From contig DAITBA010000012.1 of assembly GCA_036824005.1 (NCBI GenBank), positions 72,044 to 136,043 on the forward strand: a stretch of 64,000 nucleotides of DNA, given 5' to 3'. Positions 12,006 to 20,526 of this stretch are shown here, piece after piece. A program made the position numbers and the translations under genes. This DNA comes from DAITBA01 sp036824005. Its GTDB lineage: Bacteria; Pseudomonadota; Gammaproteobacteria; Burkholderiales; Rhodocyclaceae. The notes beneath the pieces were generated by a model. That model was not told where the DNA came from and searched no databases. It saw only the letters and a program-made list of their open reading frames with translations. Position 1 is the first letter of the stretch, and each line of letters begins with the position of its first letter.

Positions 12006-12622
12006 ATGCAGGGCGCGCCAATCCTTTCCCCGCGTTGCTCCTCGCTTGGGCCTGTCTGGCGGCGTCATACTCTGGCGCGGCGCGCGAGCCGATTGCCACG
12101 TCATCGGTGGTGCGCTTCAACACCCTGTGCGCAACCTGCCACGAAGGCGAATGCAGCACGCGCCTGAGTTTCAAGCTCGACGCCAGCGCCACGGACAGCC
12201 ACATCCGCCGCTATACCGGCGACATTGCCCCGGACACGGCAAGGGAACTAAAGGTGCTGCTCGAACACATGAAGCTGCACTGCGGCTACTACGACATTCG
12301 CATCCCATCGCCGCAGGACGGTCGCTGGCGAGCGGAGTTGCTGCAACAGCTCCACGCGGCACAGGAGAAGGCTTACTTCGTGCCGCTGGGCAGGCTAATG
12401 GCCGGGCGCCATCGCTTCACGCTCACCTTCGAGCACGAGGTCTCGGTCTCGATTCAGCTCATCTCGGCATCGTTCGAGATCTCCGAGCAACCGGCGCTCA
12501 GAACCCAAGACAATCGTGCTGTTGCGGAACTCGAAGCCGAAAGGCCGGGGGAGTACTACCTGCGCCTGCAAACCGAGCGACCCGCTCGCCTGCTGACCCT
12601 GGATACGGAGTCCTTGCCGTAA
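12002..12622 (+). CDS. Exported monohaem c-type cytochrome-like protein
   Basis: This 206-residue protein has an N-terminal hydrophobic signal segment (residues about 9-27) and a single CATCH haem-c motif at C43-C46-H47, close after the predicted cleavage site. The rest shows no family I recognise; it is rich in charged beta-like stretches. No axial Met ligand can be assigned with confidence. It is translationally coupled to chrA by an ATGA overlap and is followed by the ChrB-domain gene. A periplasmic electron-transfer or redox-sensing role linked to chromate is an inference from position only. Confidence 0.65.
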
Positions 12623-12690
12623 CGACCGGCCGCCAAGAGACCGAACGACTCCATGCTCCGCTCCAGCCTGATCGAGGAGGTTTCCTGCCC

Positions 12691-13146
12691 ATGAAATGGA
12701 TCACCCGCGAACGCCCCAAGATCGACCGCATCGCGTGCCCCTTGCTCGTCGCGCGCTTCATCGATCCGGCGCCGGAGTTCCTCTACGTGCCGGCCGGTGA
12801 TGTCATGGGCATGGCAGCGGAAACCGGAGCGATCCCGTACGACGTACCCGGGGTGGAGCTTGGCCATCACGGCGAGCAGTGCAGCTTCGACGCCTTTCTT
12901 AGCAAGTACGGACTGACCAATCCGGCACTGGATAAACTCGCCTGCATCGTGCGTGCAGCGGACTGCGGCAAGCCCGAACAGTCGAAGGAAGCGCCGGGCC
13001 TGCTCGCCATTTCGAAAGGGCTGTCGTTCAACTTCGATGACGATCACGAGATGCTCGTTCACGGCATGGTGATCTACGACGCCCTCTACGCCTGGTGCGC
13101 AGACAAGCCCATCGGCGTACTTTCGCCCCCGGTCGAGTCCCGTTAG
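12691..13146 (+). CDS. Chromate resistance protein, ChrB C-terminal domain only
   Basis: This 151-residue protein starts at the ATG at 12691, ten bases after GAGGAGG. It matches the C-terminal domain of ChrB throughout: the KWITRERPKIDRIACP opening, ARFIDP.PEFLYVP, the E-T-G-A..YD.PGVE.GHHGE..SFDAFL block, and the ending DHEMLVHGMV.YDALY. Full ChrB is roughly twice as long, with an N-terminal regulatory half; here only the domain associated with resistance remains, as a stand-alone gene. It forms a short chromosomal chromate module with chrA and the haem protein. Confidence 0.85.
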   Translation: MKWITRERPKIDRIACPLLVARFIDPAPEFLYVPAGDVMGMAAETGAIPYDVPGVELGHHGEQCSFDAFLSKYGLTNPALDKLACIVRAADCGKPEQSKEAPGLLAISKGLSFNFDDDHEMLVHGMVIYDALYAWCADKPIGVLSPPVESR

Positions 13147-13214
13147 TGCGCCCCCCGGCACCGCCGCCCTTGGGCTATGCTGTGCGCCGACATCGACGAC
13201 ATCCGTAGGGATTC

Positions 13215-14633
13215 ATGCGCGTTCGGCTGACGCCTCTGCAAATCTTCGCCGCCGTAAGCCTGCTGTTCATACTCGCGACGCTGGCGGCAACCAGCCAGAC
13301 GCAGGCGCGCTTTTTCCGGGAGGCGGTGATCGGCCGGGAGTCGGTCATCGTGCGCGACATGGTGGCCGCGCTGGCACTGAAGGAACTCTCCGCCGAGGAC
13401 ATGGCGCGCTATGCCGACCCGGCGGCGCAGGCGCGCTTCGCGCAGACCTTCAGCATTCTGAAGAACCTCTCCGGCGTGGTGCGCATCAAGGTCTTCGACG
13501 GCGCCGGCACCATCGTCTGGTCCGACGAACCCAGGCTGGTCGGCAAGCGCGTCACCGCCCACGAGCACGACCTCGGCGGCGCCATCCACGGCGAGACGCG
13601 CGCGGTGGTGAACCCCGCTGATCGCCCGTCCCACGCCGAGGAAGGCCTGCCGCAGCAGGAGCTGATCGAGTTTTACGTACCCTTCCGCATCGCCCGTCCC
13701 GGCCACAGCGGCGAGTCCGCCGTCGGCGCAGTGTCGCTCTACCGATCGGCGAAGGAGCTCAACTTCACCATCCGCCGCGGCCTCGCCCTGCTCTGGCTGG
13801 TGAGCGGCCTCGGCGGCCTCCTGCTTTTCGCCGCGCTGTTCCTGCTGTTCCGTTCCGTCTACCACCGCCAGCGCCTCGCCGAAAGCCGCTTCGCCAAGCT
13901 CTCCGGCGAGCACGAGCGCATCGTGCAGATGGAGAAGCTCTCGGCCATGGGCCAGATGGTCGGCGAGATCGCCCATCAGTTCAACAACCCGCTGGTCGGC
14001 GTCATTAACCTGGCGCAGCGCGCCGAGAAGCAGACCGACAACCCGCAGCGCGTGAAGGAGCTGCTCGGCGAGATCCGCCAGGCCGGCGAGCACTGCAGCG
14101 GCTTCGTCCGCCGCATGCTGGAATTCACCCGCATGTCGCATTCCGAGCCGCAGGCGACCGACCTTGCTCTGCTCACGCGCGAGACCATCGCCTTATTCCG
14201 CCAGACCGTGGGCGACGAGCCGCCGATCGATTTCATCGCGCCGGAGGACGGCGAGGCATGCACCATTCAGGCCGACCCGGTGCTGCTGCGCCATGCCCTC
14301 TTCAACCTGATCCATAATGCCGCCCAGGCCGATCCAACGGGGCCGATCGCGGTCGAGCTCGCGCCGGCGCAACGCGAGGGCCTCGACGGCTGGGAACTGG
14401 CGGTGGCCGACCGGGGGCCAGGTCTCTCGCCGGAGGCGGCGAAGAAGCTGTTCACCCCCTTCTTCAGCACGCGGCCGGGCGGCACCGGCCTCGGCCTGTC
14501 GGTGGCGCAGCACATCGTCGTGCAGCACGGCGGCGTCATCCGCGCCGGCGACAACCCCGGCGGCGGCGCGCGCTTTTCCGTCTGGCTGCCGGCGAACAGG
14601 AAGGACAATGAAAGCGCGGATACTGCTGGTTGA
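13215..14633 (+). CDS. Membrane sensor histidine kinase (NtrB-like partner of NtrC-type regulator)
   Basis: The protein has 472 residues. A transmembrane segment at about 10-27 and another at about 188-212 enclose a periplasmic domain of roughly 160 residues with no recognised ligand motif. The phospho-acceptor is H254 in GEIAHQFNNPLVG, followed by an N-box (HALFNLIHNAAQA), DRGPGLS and GGTGLGLSVAQHIV for ATP binding. This HisKA style is typical of kinases paired with NtrC-family activators. The next gene is exactly that and overlaps the kinase by 26 bases, so the two are co-translated. The target is probably the cytochrome operon 1.5 kb downstream. Confidence 0.92.
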   Translation: MRVRLTPLQIFAAVSLLFILATLAATSQTQARFFREAVIGRESVIVRDMVAALALKELSAEDMARYADPAAQARFAQTFSILKNLSGVVRIKVFDGAGTIVWSDEPRLVGKRVTAHEHDLGGAIHGETRAVVNPADRPSHAEEGLPQQELIEFYVPFRIARPGHSGESAVGAVSLYRSAKELNFTIRRGLALLWLVSGLGGLLLFAALFLLFRSVYHRQRLAESRFAKLSGEHERIVQMEKLSAMGQMVGEIAHQFNNPLVGVINLAQRAEKQTDNPQRVKELLGEIRQAGEHCSGFVRRMLEFTRMSHSEPQATDLALLTRETIALFRQTVGDEPPIDFIAPEDGEACTIQADPVLLRHALFNLIHNAAQADPTGPIAVELAPAQREGLDGWELAVADRGPGLSPEAAKKLFTPFFSTRPGGTGLGLSVAQHIVVQHGGVIRAGDNPGGGARFSVWLPANRKDNESADTAG

Positions 14634-15960
14634 CGACGATCCCTTCACGCGCAGCCTGATCGACGATCTGCTGCGCGGGCGCGCCGTGGAGCTCGCCATC
14701 GCCGTCAACCTCGCCCAGGCGCGGGCGGCCTTCCGCCAGGCGGACTTCAACCTGGTCATCCTCGACCAGCGCCTGCCCGACGGCAACGGCCTCGACTTTT
14801 TCGCCGAGATGCGGCGCGAGCGCCCCAACCAGGTGGCGCTGCTGATCACCGGCTTCGCCGAAGTGAAGGACGCCGTGCGCGCCGTGCGCGAGGGCCTTTT
14901 CGACTACCTCACCAAGCCCTTCGAGGACCCCGAGGCGCTCGAGGCGGTGATCGTGAAGGCGCTGGAAATGGACCGCGCCTACCGCGAGATCGACGCCCTG
15001 CGCGAGGACCTCGACGCGCGCCGCGCCGGCCCGGTCATCGTCGGCCGCTCGGCGGTCATCGAGGGGCTGCTGACGCAGGCGCGCCAGGTGGCGCCGCTCG
15101 ACACCACGGTGCTGATCGAGGGCGAGAGCGGCACCGGCAAGGAGCTCTTCGCCAAGCTGATCCATGCGCTCTCGGCGCGCGCGCGCGGCCCGCTGATGGA
15201 AGTGAACTGCGCGGCGCTGTCGGAAACGCTGCTGGAGAGCACCCTGTTCGGCTACGAGAAGGGCGCCTTCACCGGCGCCGTGAAGGCCACGCCGGGTTAC
15301 TTCGAGGAGGCCGACGGCGGCACGCTGTTCCTCGACGAGATCGCCGACATGAGCGCCAAGCTGCAGGCGAGCCTGCTGCGCGTGCTGCAGGAGAAGAAGT
15401 TCGTGCGCCTCGGCAGCACGCGGCCGCGCGCGAGCGATTTCCGCCTCATCCTCGCCACCAACCGTTCGCTCGAGGCGGAAGTGAAGGCCGGGCGCTTCCG
15501 CGCCGACCTCTTCTACCGCATCAACGTGGTGGCGCTGCGCGTGCCGCCCCTGCGCGAGCGGACGGAGGACATCATGCCGCTGGCGCTGTACTTCCTCGAC
15601 CACTTCAACGCCAGGTTCGGCAAGGCGGTCGGCCCGCTCTCGCCGGAGGCCTTCGCCGCGCTGGAGGCGGCGCCCTGGCCGGGCAACGTGCGCGAGCTGC
15701 AGCACGCCATCGAGCGCGCCGTGGCGGTGAGGGCCGCCGGGCCGGTCGTGCCGGCCGACCTCGGCCTGGGCGGCACCGCGCCCGCGGCGGCACGCGCGGC
15801 GGCGCCCTTCCGCGAGGCGCGCGAGGCCTTCGAGCGGGAATATTTCGCGGGGCTCCTCGCCGCCGCCGGCGGCAACGTCTCCGAAGCGGCGCGCCTGTCG
15901 GGCATCGCTCGGCAGAATTTCTACGCCCACATCAAGCGGCTGGGGTTCGCCAAGGATTGA
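14608..15960 (+). CDS. NtrC-family sigma-54-dependent response regulator
   Basis: This 450-residue protein has three domains. The receiver spans about 1-120, with phospho-acceptor D53 and the conserved T/K (K103). The AAA+ domain spans about 143-375, with Walker A GESGTGKE (172-179), the sigma-54-contacting GAFTGA loop at 219-224 and Walker B GGTLFLDE. A Fis-type helix-turn-helix lies at the C-terminus (NVSEAARLSGIARQNFYAHIKRLG). The start ATG is preceded by AGGA and overlaps the kinase gene. Because GAFTGA is intact, it should activate sigma-54 RNA polymerase. A sigma-54 promoter and paired palindromes lie directly downstream, in front of the next gene. Confidence 0.95.
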   Translation: MKARILLVDDDPFTRSLIDDLLRGRAVELAIAVNLAQARAAFRQADFNLVILDQRLPDGNGLDFFAEMRRERPNQVALLITGFAEVKDAVRAVREGLFDYLTKPFEDPEALEAVIVKALEMDRAYREIDALREDLDARRAGPVIVGRSAVIEGLLTQARQVAPLDTTVLIEGESGTGKELFAKLIHALSARARGPLMEVNCAALSETLLESTLFGYEKGAFTGAVKATPGYFEEADGGTLFLDEIADMSAKLQASLLRVLQEKKFVRLGSTRPRASDFRLILATNRSLEAEVKAGRFRADLFYRINVVALRVPPLRERTEDIMPLALYFLDHFNARFGKAVGPLSPEAFAALEAAPWPGNVRELQHAIERAVAVRAAGPVVPADLGLGGTAPAAARAAAPFREAREAFEREYFAGLLAAAGGNVSEAARLSGIARQNFYAHIKRLGFAKD

Positions 15961-16025
15961 ATCAGAGCATTTCCGCCCCGCCCAGCCTGGCCATGCGGCG
16001 GTCGAAGCTGAGCACCCTCATGAGC

Positions 16026-16061
16026 GTCATGAACTCGTGACTATTGTCATGAATTCATGAC
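16026..16061. promoter_or_regulatory. Tandem palindromic activator sites upstream of a sigma-54 promoter
   Basis: GTCATGAATTCATGAC at 16046-16061 is a perfect 16-base palindrome. GTCATGAACTCGTGAC at 16026-16041 is the same site with two mismatched pairs. The copies are 20 bases apart, about two helical turns, and lie about 80-115 bases upstream of the -24 element, where enhancer sites for NtrC-type activators usually sit. A shorter CTCATGAG palindrome at 16017-16024 may be a third half-strength site. The likely binder is the regulator encoded just upstream. Confidence 0.75.
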
Positions 16062-16137
16062 GAGAAAGATGGCTTGCGAATGTCGAGGAAAACTCATAAT
16101 AAATTGTTTTTAAATGATTCTTTTGCCCCTCCCGAAT

Positions 16138-16155
16138 GGGCACGCCGCTTGCAAT
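16138..16155 (+). promoter_or_regulatory. Sigma-54 (-24/-12) promoter
   Basis: GGGCACGCCGCTTGCAAT contains GG at 16139-16140 and GC at 16151-16152 with the required 10-base spacing, and matches TGGCACG-N4-TTGCA at nearly every position. It is 50 bases before the cytochrome start codon and downstream of paired palindromes and an NtrC-type activator gene. Confidence 0.88.
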
Positions 16156-16204
16156 TCCGTTGTCACAGCCCGCCGCGGGCAAAAAACCAAAAGGAGGAGC
16201 AAGC

Positions 16205-17530
16205 ATGCAGACCAAACACGCACTCTCGGCCATGACCGGCCTGGCGCTGGCCGCATCCGGCACGGCGCTGGCCGCCGACGCCACCAAGCTGAAGTGGGAC
16301 GGCGTGCCGAAGACCGAGATCACCCTGTTCTATCCCGGCCAGGCCACGCAGAACTGGATGAAAAGCGCCGCGCACAAGGCCGGCGCCACCGGCGTGAACG
16401 AAGGCAAGCACTGCCTCGCCTGCCACGAGGGCGAGGAGGCCGACCTCGGCAAGAACGTCCTCGCCAAGAAGGCGCTGGAGCCGAATCCCGTCCCCGGCAA
16501 GCCCGGATCGGTCAAGCTGACCGTGCAGGCCGCCTACGACAAGGAATACATCTACCTTAAGGCGAGCTGGCCGACCCAGGCCAAGGAGGCGGGCGTCTTC
16601 CACGACTACAAGGGCTACAAGGACGGCAAGTGGGACACCTATGCCGTCGGCCGCACCTACAAGGCGGTGCGGGAAGGCAAGGCCAAGGTCTCCTACGAGG
16701 ACCGCTTCAACATCATGCTCGGCGACAACAAGGGCAGCGTCGCCGGCTTCGAGGCGCAGGGCTGCTGGGTCACCTGCCACAACTCCATGCGCGACACGCC
16801 CAACGAGCCGAGCAAGGAGCAGGTGGAAGCCCATCCGGCGCTGGGCAAGGCCGGCATGAAGAAGAGCGACATCCGCAAGTACCTGCCCGAGACGCGCACC
16901 GCCATGGACGACGCCGGCGGCTGGGACAAGGTCAAGGACAAGGCGGCGCTCGACGCGCTGTTCGACAAGGGCGTCTTCCTCGACCTGTGGCAGGCGCGCG
17001 CCTACCGCTCCCTGCCGGTGGGCAAGGCCGACGACTCCCACGTCTTCCAGTGGCGCAACTTCGACAAGGGCAGGAAGCCCTTCGATTCGAACTGGGACGG
17101 CGAGAAGAAGCAGCCCAAGTTCATGTTCGACCCGGCCAAGAACGGCGGGAAGGTGGCGCTGACCGAGGCGCAGTTCCGCGACCCGAAGGCGCCGCGGCTC
17201 GACGACACCAACAGCATCCCCTACGACGCCGCGAAGATCAAGGAGGGCGACCTGCTGCCCGGCTTCATCCTCAACACCAAGCAGGACGGCTCGGCCGCCG
17301 ACCTCGACGCCGGCGGCAAGTGGGAGAACGGCGTGTGGACCATGTACGTCTGGCGCAAGCTGAACACCGGCCAGAAGGACGATATCGCCCTCTCGCCCGG
17401 CCAGACCTATCCGGTCGGCTTCGCCGTGCATGACGACGCCGCCACCACGCGCTTCCACCACGTCAGCATGCCGCTCAAGCTCTCGCTCGGCAGGAAGGAT
17501 GGGCACGTCAATGCCGTCGAACTCAAGTGA
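16205..17530 (+). CDS. Periplasmic cytochrome c with ethylbenzene-dehydrogenase-type haem domain
   Basis: The protein has 441 residues. The ATG at 16205 follows AAGGAGGAGC. A signal peptide ends after the ALA at 21-23. One CLACH haem-c motif is at 70-74. A second site is CWVTCH at 187-192, which has three residues between the cysteines instead of two. From about residue 100 onwards the protein resembles the EB_dh haem-binding domain found in gamma subunits of ethylbenzene/DMS dehydrogenase relatives and in stand-alone cytochromes. The following gene, a NapC/NirT quinol-oxidising cytochrome, overlaps its end, so electrons probably pass from the quinol pool through that protein to this one. The terminal acceptor is not identified. 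Confidence 0.8.
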   Translation: MQTKHALSAMTGLALAASGTALAADATKLKWDGVPKTEITLFYPGQATQNWMKSAAHKAGATGVNEGKHCLACHEGEEADLGKNVLAKKALEPNPVPGKPGSVKLTVQAAYDKEYIYLKASWPTQAKEAGVFHDYKGYKDGKWDTYAVGRTYKAVREGKAKVSYEDRFNIMLGDNKGSVAGFEAQGCWVTCHNSMRDTPNEPSKEQVEAHPALGKAGMKKSDIRKYLPETRTAMDDAGGWDKVKDKAALDALFDKGVFLDLWQARAYRSLPVGKADDSHVFQWRNFDKGRKPFDSNWDGEKKQPKFMFDPAKNGGKVALTEAQFRDPKAPRLDDTNSIPYDAAKIKEGDLLPGFILNTKQDGSAADLDAGGKWENGVWTMYVWRKLNTGQKDDIALSPGQTYPVGFAVHDDAATTRFHHVSMPLKLSLGRKDGHVNAVELK

Positions 17531-18224
17531 GGAAACCAAGGGCGGCGCGGCGCCGGCCGCCCCGCCCCACGCCAGGGCCGCGCGTCCCCGGGGCGCGCGC
17601 GCCATCGCACGGCGGCTGTGGCAGGACCTGCACGACTTCTTCGCCAGCCCGCTGCGCGGCGGGCTGGCGATGCTCGGCGTCGTCGTCGCCCTGGGGATCT
17701 CCTTCGTCGCGGCGGAGGAGCTCAACATCCGCGGCAACTCGACGAAGTTCTGCGTCTCCTGCCACTCGATGAACGCCTACGTCTACGAGGAGTTCAAGAA
17801 GTCGAAGCACTACACCAACGCCTCCGGCGTGCGGCCCGAGTGCGGCCAGTGCCACGTCGCCAAGCGCTTCTGGCCGGCGGTATGGGACCACATGATGGGC
17901 ACGCACGACCTGATCTCCGAGTACAGCCACGACTGGACGCGGACCGAGGTGTTCGAGGCGCGGCGCACGCGCATGGCGGAAAAGGCGCGTCTGAAGATGC
18001 TCGACGAGGACAGCCACACCTGCCGCGAGTGCCACAAGATGGAGGCTATCGCGCCGACGCGCAAGCGCGGCGAGCGCGCCCACAACGACGCCATCAAGAA
18101 GGGCAGCACCAACTGCATCGCCTGCCACTACAACCTGGTGCACGCCGAGGCGCCGCTCACGCCGGCCTTCTCGCAAGCGATCAAGGCGGTGGCAGGAGCG
18201 CCGGACAAGACCGCGCTCAAGTAA
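17511..18224 (+). CDS. NapC/NirT-family tetrahaem cytochrome c
   Basis: This 237-residue protein has one N-terminal membrane anchor at about 51-69 and four haem-c motifs: CVSCH (81), CGQCH (111), CRECH (171) and CIACH (202). This matches the NapC/NirT/NrfH family, which oxidises membrane quinol and feeds periplasmic partners. The ATG at 17511 overlaps the end of the preceding cytochrome gene by 20 bases with AGGAAGG upstream, so both belong to the sigma-54-driven operon. The N-terminal cytoplasmic tail is longer than usual and rich in Ala, Pro and Arg. Confidence 0.9.
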   Translation: MPSNSSEETKGGAAPAAPPHARAARPRGARAIARRLWQDLHDFFASPLRGGLAMLGVVVALGISFVAAEELNIRGNSTKFCVSCHSMNAYVYEEFKKSKHYTNASGVRPECGQCHVAKRFWPAVWDHMMGTHDLISEYSHDWTRTEVFEARRTRMAEKARLKMLDEDSHTCRECHKMEAIAPTRKRGERAHNDAIKKGSTNCIACHYNLVHAEAPLTPAFSQAIKAVAGAPDKTALK

Positions 18225-18235
18225 AAGGGGGCATC

Positions 18236-18298
18236 GTGTTCGAACGGCTGCCTCGACTGCTCGCCGGCCTGCTCGCCGCCGCAACGCTGGCGGCGTGA
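18236..18298 (+). pseudogene. Signal-peptide-like 20-codon remnant
   Basis: A GTG at 18236 opens a 20-residue hydrophobic peptide (RLPRLLAGLLAAATLAA) that stops at once at 18296-18298. It looks like the start of an exported protein whose body has been deleted. It sits directly before a scrap of a duplicated NapC 3' end (18327-18380). Confidence 0.35.
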
Positions 18299-18326
18299 CA
18301 GCCGGCAGCGTTGCACGACTCTTCAG

Positions 18327-18380
18327 GAGGCACCGCTCACGGCGGGGTTCTCGCAGGCGATCAAGGGGTTCGGCGGCTGA
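18327..18380 (+). pseudogene. Relic of a second NapC/NirT-like gene, C-terminal end
   Basis: Translation gives EAPLTAGFSQAIKGFGG followed by a stop. This repeats the end of the intact tetrahaem cytochrome upstream (EAPLTPAFSQAIKAVAG, about 18147-18200). The DNA is also similar (GCTCACG.CGG..TTCTCGCA.GCGATCAAG). No haem motif or upstream body survives, so a paralogous gene has been lost by deletion. Confidence 0.7.
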
Positions 18381-18407
18381 AGCTTGTCGGCGCACCAAAG
18401 CTCTCGC

Positions 18408-19226
18408 ATGACGCCGGTATCCTTCGCCGTATTGAAGGCCATACTGTTTCACGCCGAACTCGCAGCCTGGTTGCTGGCGTTGGGCGCCGCGCTGGCCGGA
18501 CGGCTCGGATGGGCGGTCACGGCCGCGGCCGTCGCGCTAGGCGCCGACTTGGCGGGGCGACTATGGAGCCGGCACTCCCCGGTGCCAATGCCGTACTTCA
18601 TGCGGTGGATTCTGGCGCTCCCCCGCGGCCCCCATTCCGCACGACGGCTGGGAGAAATCCTGGAGCCTCACCGCGCCGAGCGCATCCTGGAAATCGGGCC
18701 GGGTGTGGGCGGCCATGCGTTCCCCATCGCGGCCTGGCCGTCTTTCGACGGCGTACTGGCAGTTCTCGATATCCAGCAGGACATGCTCACCGACTTGATG
18801 CGGCGGGCTGCCCGCAGTTCCCAGTCGAACATTGTTCCCTGCCAGGCGGACGCGATGCACCTGCCTTATCGGGATGTGTCCTTCGACGCCGCCTATCTGG
18901 TCAGTGTGTTGGGCGAGATCCCGGATGCGCCTCGCGCGCTGCGTGAGCTGAGGCGCGTCCTGAAACCACAGGGGCGGCTCGTCGTGGGCGAGATAATCAT
19001 CGACCCGGATTTCATCTCTCTTGCGGCGCTGGAGAAGATAGCCGCAAAGGCCGGTTTCGTGCTTGAACGTAGGCTTGGGCCGGGTTGGGCATATTTCGCC
19101 AGGTTCCGGGTAGAGCCAGAGCGAAGACACGACGTCCGTCCGACGACGCTGGGAGACGCCGAGGGTCATCGGCCCCGAGCAAGTGCAGCCGTCGGCCGCG
19201 TCTGCACGGCGGCCCCCACGCCCTAA
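18408..19226 (+). CDS. Class I SAM-dependent methyltransferase with N-terminal membrane segments
   Basis: This 272-residue protein carries two hydrophobic N-terminal stretches (about residues 10-48) followed by a Rossmann methyltransferase domain. SAM motif I is ILEIGPGVGGHAF, then a post-I acidic strand (LAVLDIQQDML), a motif with DAMHLPYRDVSFDAAY, and LRRVLKPQGRLVVGE as motif III. It resembles the UbiE/Methyltransf_11 group, which methylates lipids or small molecules. The membrane segments suggest a lipophilic substrate. I start at the ATG at 18408. No partner gene indicates the substrate. Confidence 0.75.
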   Translation: MTPVSFAVLKAILFHAELAAWLLALGAALAGRLGWAVTAAAVALGADLAGRLWSRHSPVPMPYFMRWILALPRGPHSARRLGEILEPHRAERILEIGPGVGGHAFPIAAWPSFDGVLAVLDIQQDMLTDLMRRAARSSQSNIVPCQADAMHLPYRDVSFDAAYLVSVLGEIPDAPRALRELRRVLKPQGRLVVGEIIIDPDFISLAALEKIAAKAGFVLERRLGPGWAYFARFRVEPERRHDVRPTTLGDAEGHRPRASAAVGRVCTAAPTP

Positions 19227-19415
19227 TAGTTTCTTGAGGATTTCCTGATCCCTCGTGGATGCCAACGGCGTTAGCGTAGGGCCTGGATGCAACCGATGAC
19301 GAGATCCAATGACCGGCTGTCCCCACGCGTTTCTGCCGGCCTGTGATCGCGTCGGCCGCGGCGGCGCCGGTCCGTGGCGGGCTGGCGGCACCGGGCGTTC
19401 ATGTTAGGCAGGCGG

Positions 19416-19868
19416 ATGAAGAAGATCTTCCTCGGGTCAATGATGGCGTTGCTGGCCTGTGCCGCCTTCCTTGCTTGGCGGTTCCTCGGCCCCGCGGGTG
19501 AAGGCGCCTTGCCGGCCACCGTAGCGGTTGCGCGTGGCGACATCGAGGAAGCAGTCACCGCGCCGGCCGCGCTTCAGCCGCTGGAATATGTCGATGCCGG
19601 CGCCCAGGTTTCGGGGCAGATCAAGACACTGCGCGTGGCGCCGGGCGACCGTGTTACTCGCGGGGAGCTGCTGGCGGAAATAGATGGCCGCCTCCTCGAA
19701 GCCCGTCTCGTCGCGAATCGCGCGCAACTGGATAGCCTGCGCGCCCAGCTTGCGGAAAAGAGGATGCAGCAGCAACTCTTCGACCGACAACTCAAGCGCA
19801 ACGAGAACCTCGTGGGGCGACGCGCCGCAAGCGAAGCCGAACTGGAGCGCAGCGCAAGCGCAGGGGAT
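19416..19868 (+). pseudogene. Truncated MacA/HlyD-type membrane fusion protein
   Basis: From the ATG at 19416 the protein begins like MacA: a membrane anchor, then PATVAVARGDIEEAVTAPAALQ, the lipoyl half-motif AGAQVSGQIKTLRVAPGDRVTRGELLAEID, and the start of the alpha-helical hairpin. Similarity ends near residue 150, about base 19868. After that the frame runs on to 19970 through sequence antisense to the next gene. The second half of the hairpin, the second lipoyl half, the beta-barrel and any MacB-like ABC partner are missing. This looks like a deletion or rearrangement end-point. Confidence 0.75.
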
Positions 19869-19885
19869 CTAGGACAGGGCACCCG

Positions 19886-20347
19886 TCAGCGAAACCGCAA
19901 CGCCGTCTCCGGCGCATGCGTGGCGGAAAGGAAGATCTTCCAGCCTTCCGCGGCGCGCCACAGGCCGTAGGTGACGGCGACGCGCTCGAACACGCTGCCG
20001 TCGGCCCGGTAGCGCACGGAAGCGCCGCTGGCGAATGCCGTTTGCGGATCGAGCAGGCGCACCTCCAGGCTCTCCCATGTGCTGCGGGCGTAGCCGCGCG
20101 CCACCAAGCCGCGCAGGAAGCCGGCGAAGAAGGCTTCCTGATCGGCGCGGGTTGCGCGCACCGCCGGCCCGCCCTTGCTGAGGCGCATGGCCGGCTCGTG
20201 ATAGAAGCCCGCGATGGCGCGTGCATCGTGGCGGCTCCAGGCGTCCTCGTAGGCATGCAGGGTCTCCTCAATCGCTTGCTCTTCGTGGGCGGCGAGCGCG
20301 GTTGCGCAGAAGCAGCCTGCGAGAATGGTGGCAACGATGCCTCGCAT
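19886..20347 (-). CDS. Exported NTF2-like (SnoaL/DUF4440-type) protein
   Basis: This 153-residue protein starts at the ATG at 20347 with a clear signal peptide (VATILAGCFCATALAA). The mature part has the NTF2-like alpha+beta fold pattern: an opening helix E-x-A-I-E-E-T-L-H-A-Y-E-D-A-W-S-R-H-D, then FYHEPA, and strand pairs ending in GLWRAAEGWKIFLSATHAP. Members serve as small ligand-binding or enzyme domains, and no specific role can be assigned. Its 3' end abuts the broken membrane fusion gene (converging, about 18 bases apart), which suggests it arrived with, or survived, that rearrangement. Confidence 0.7.
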   Translation of the reverse strand: MRGIVATILAGCFCATALAAHEEQAIEETLHAYEDAWSRHDARAIAGFYHEPAMRLSKGGPAVRATRADQEAFFAGFLRGLVARGYARSTWESLEVRLLDPQTAFASGASVRYRADGSVFERVAVTYGLWRAAEGWKIFLSATHAPETALRFR

Positions 20348-20526
20348 CAGCCCTGCTCCTCGAAACGCGTGCGCAGTGCATATCGAACACCCGGCGTGCT
20401 CACGCCCTGTCGCACAAATCGACGGTCCTCCCCCTTTTACACATAAATGCAGATGCAAACGCGTGCAAAGCTGCGGTCCGGGATTTCTTGCGCGGCGGCG
20501 GGGTTGGCGTAGCCACGGCGTGGAGT
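20348..20526. other. 179-base spacer, no gene seen
   Basis: This lies upstream of the NTF2-like gene and downstream of an ATPase relic. It contains an AT-richer patch around 20440-20465 that may hold the NTF2-like promoter on the minus strand. I see no strong -35/-10 pair. Confidence 0.4.
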
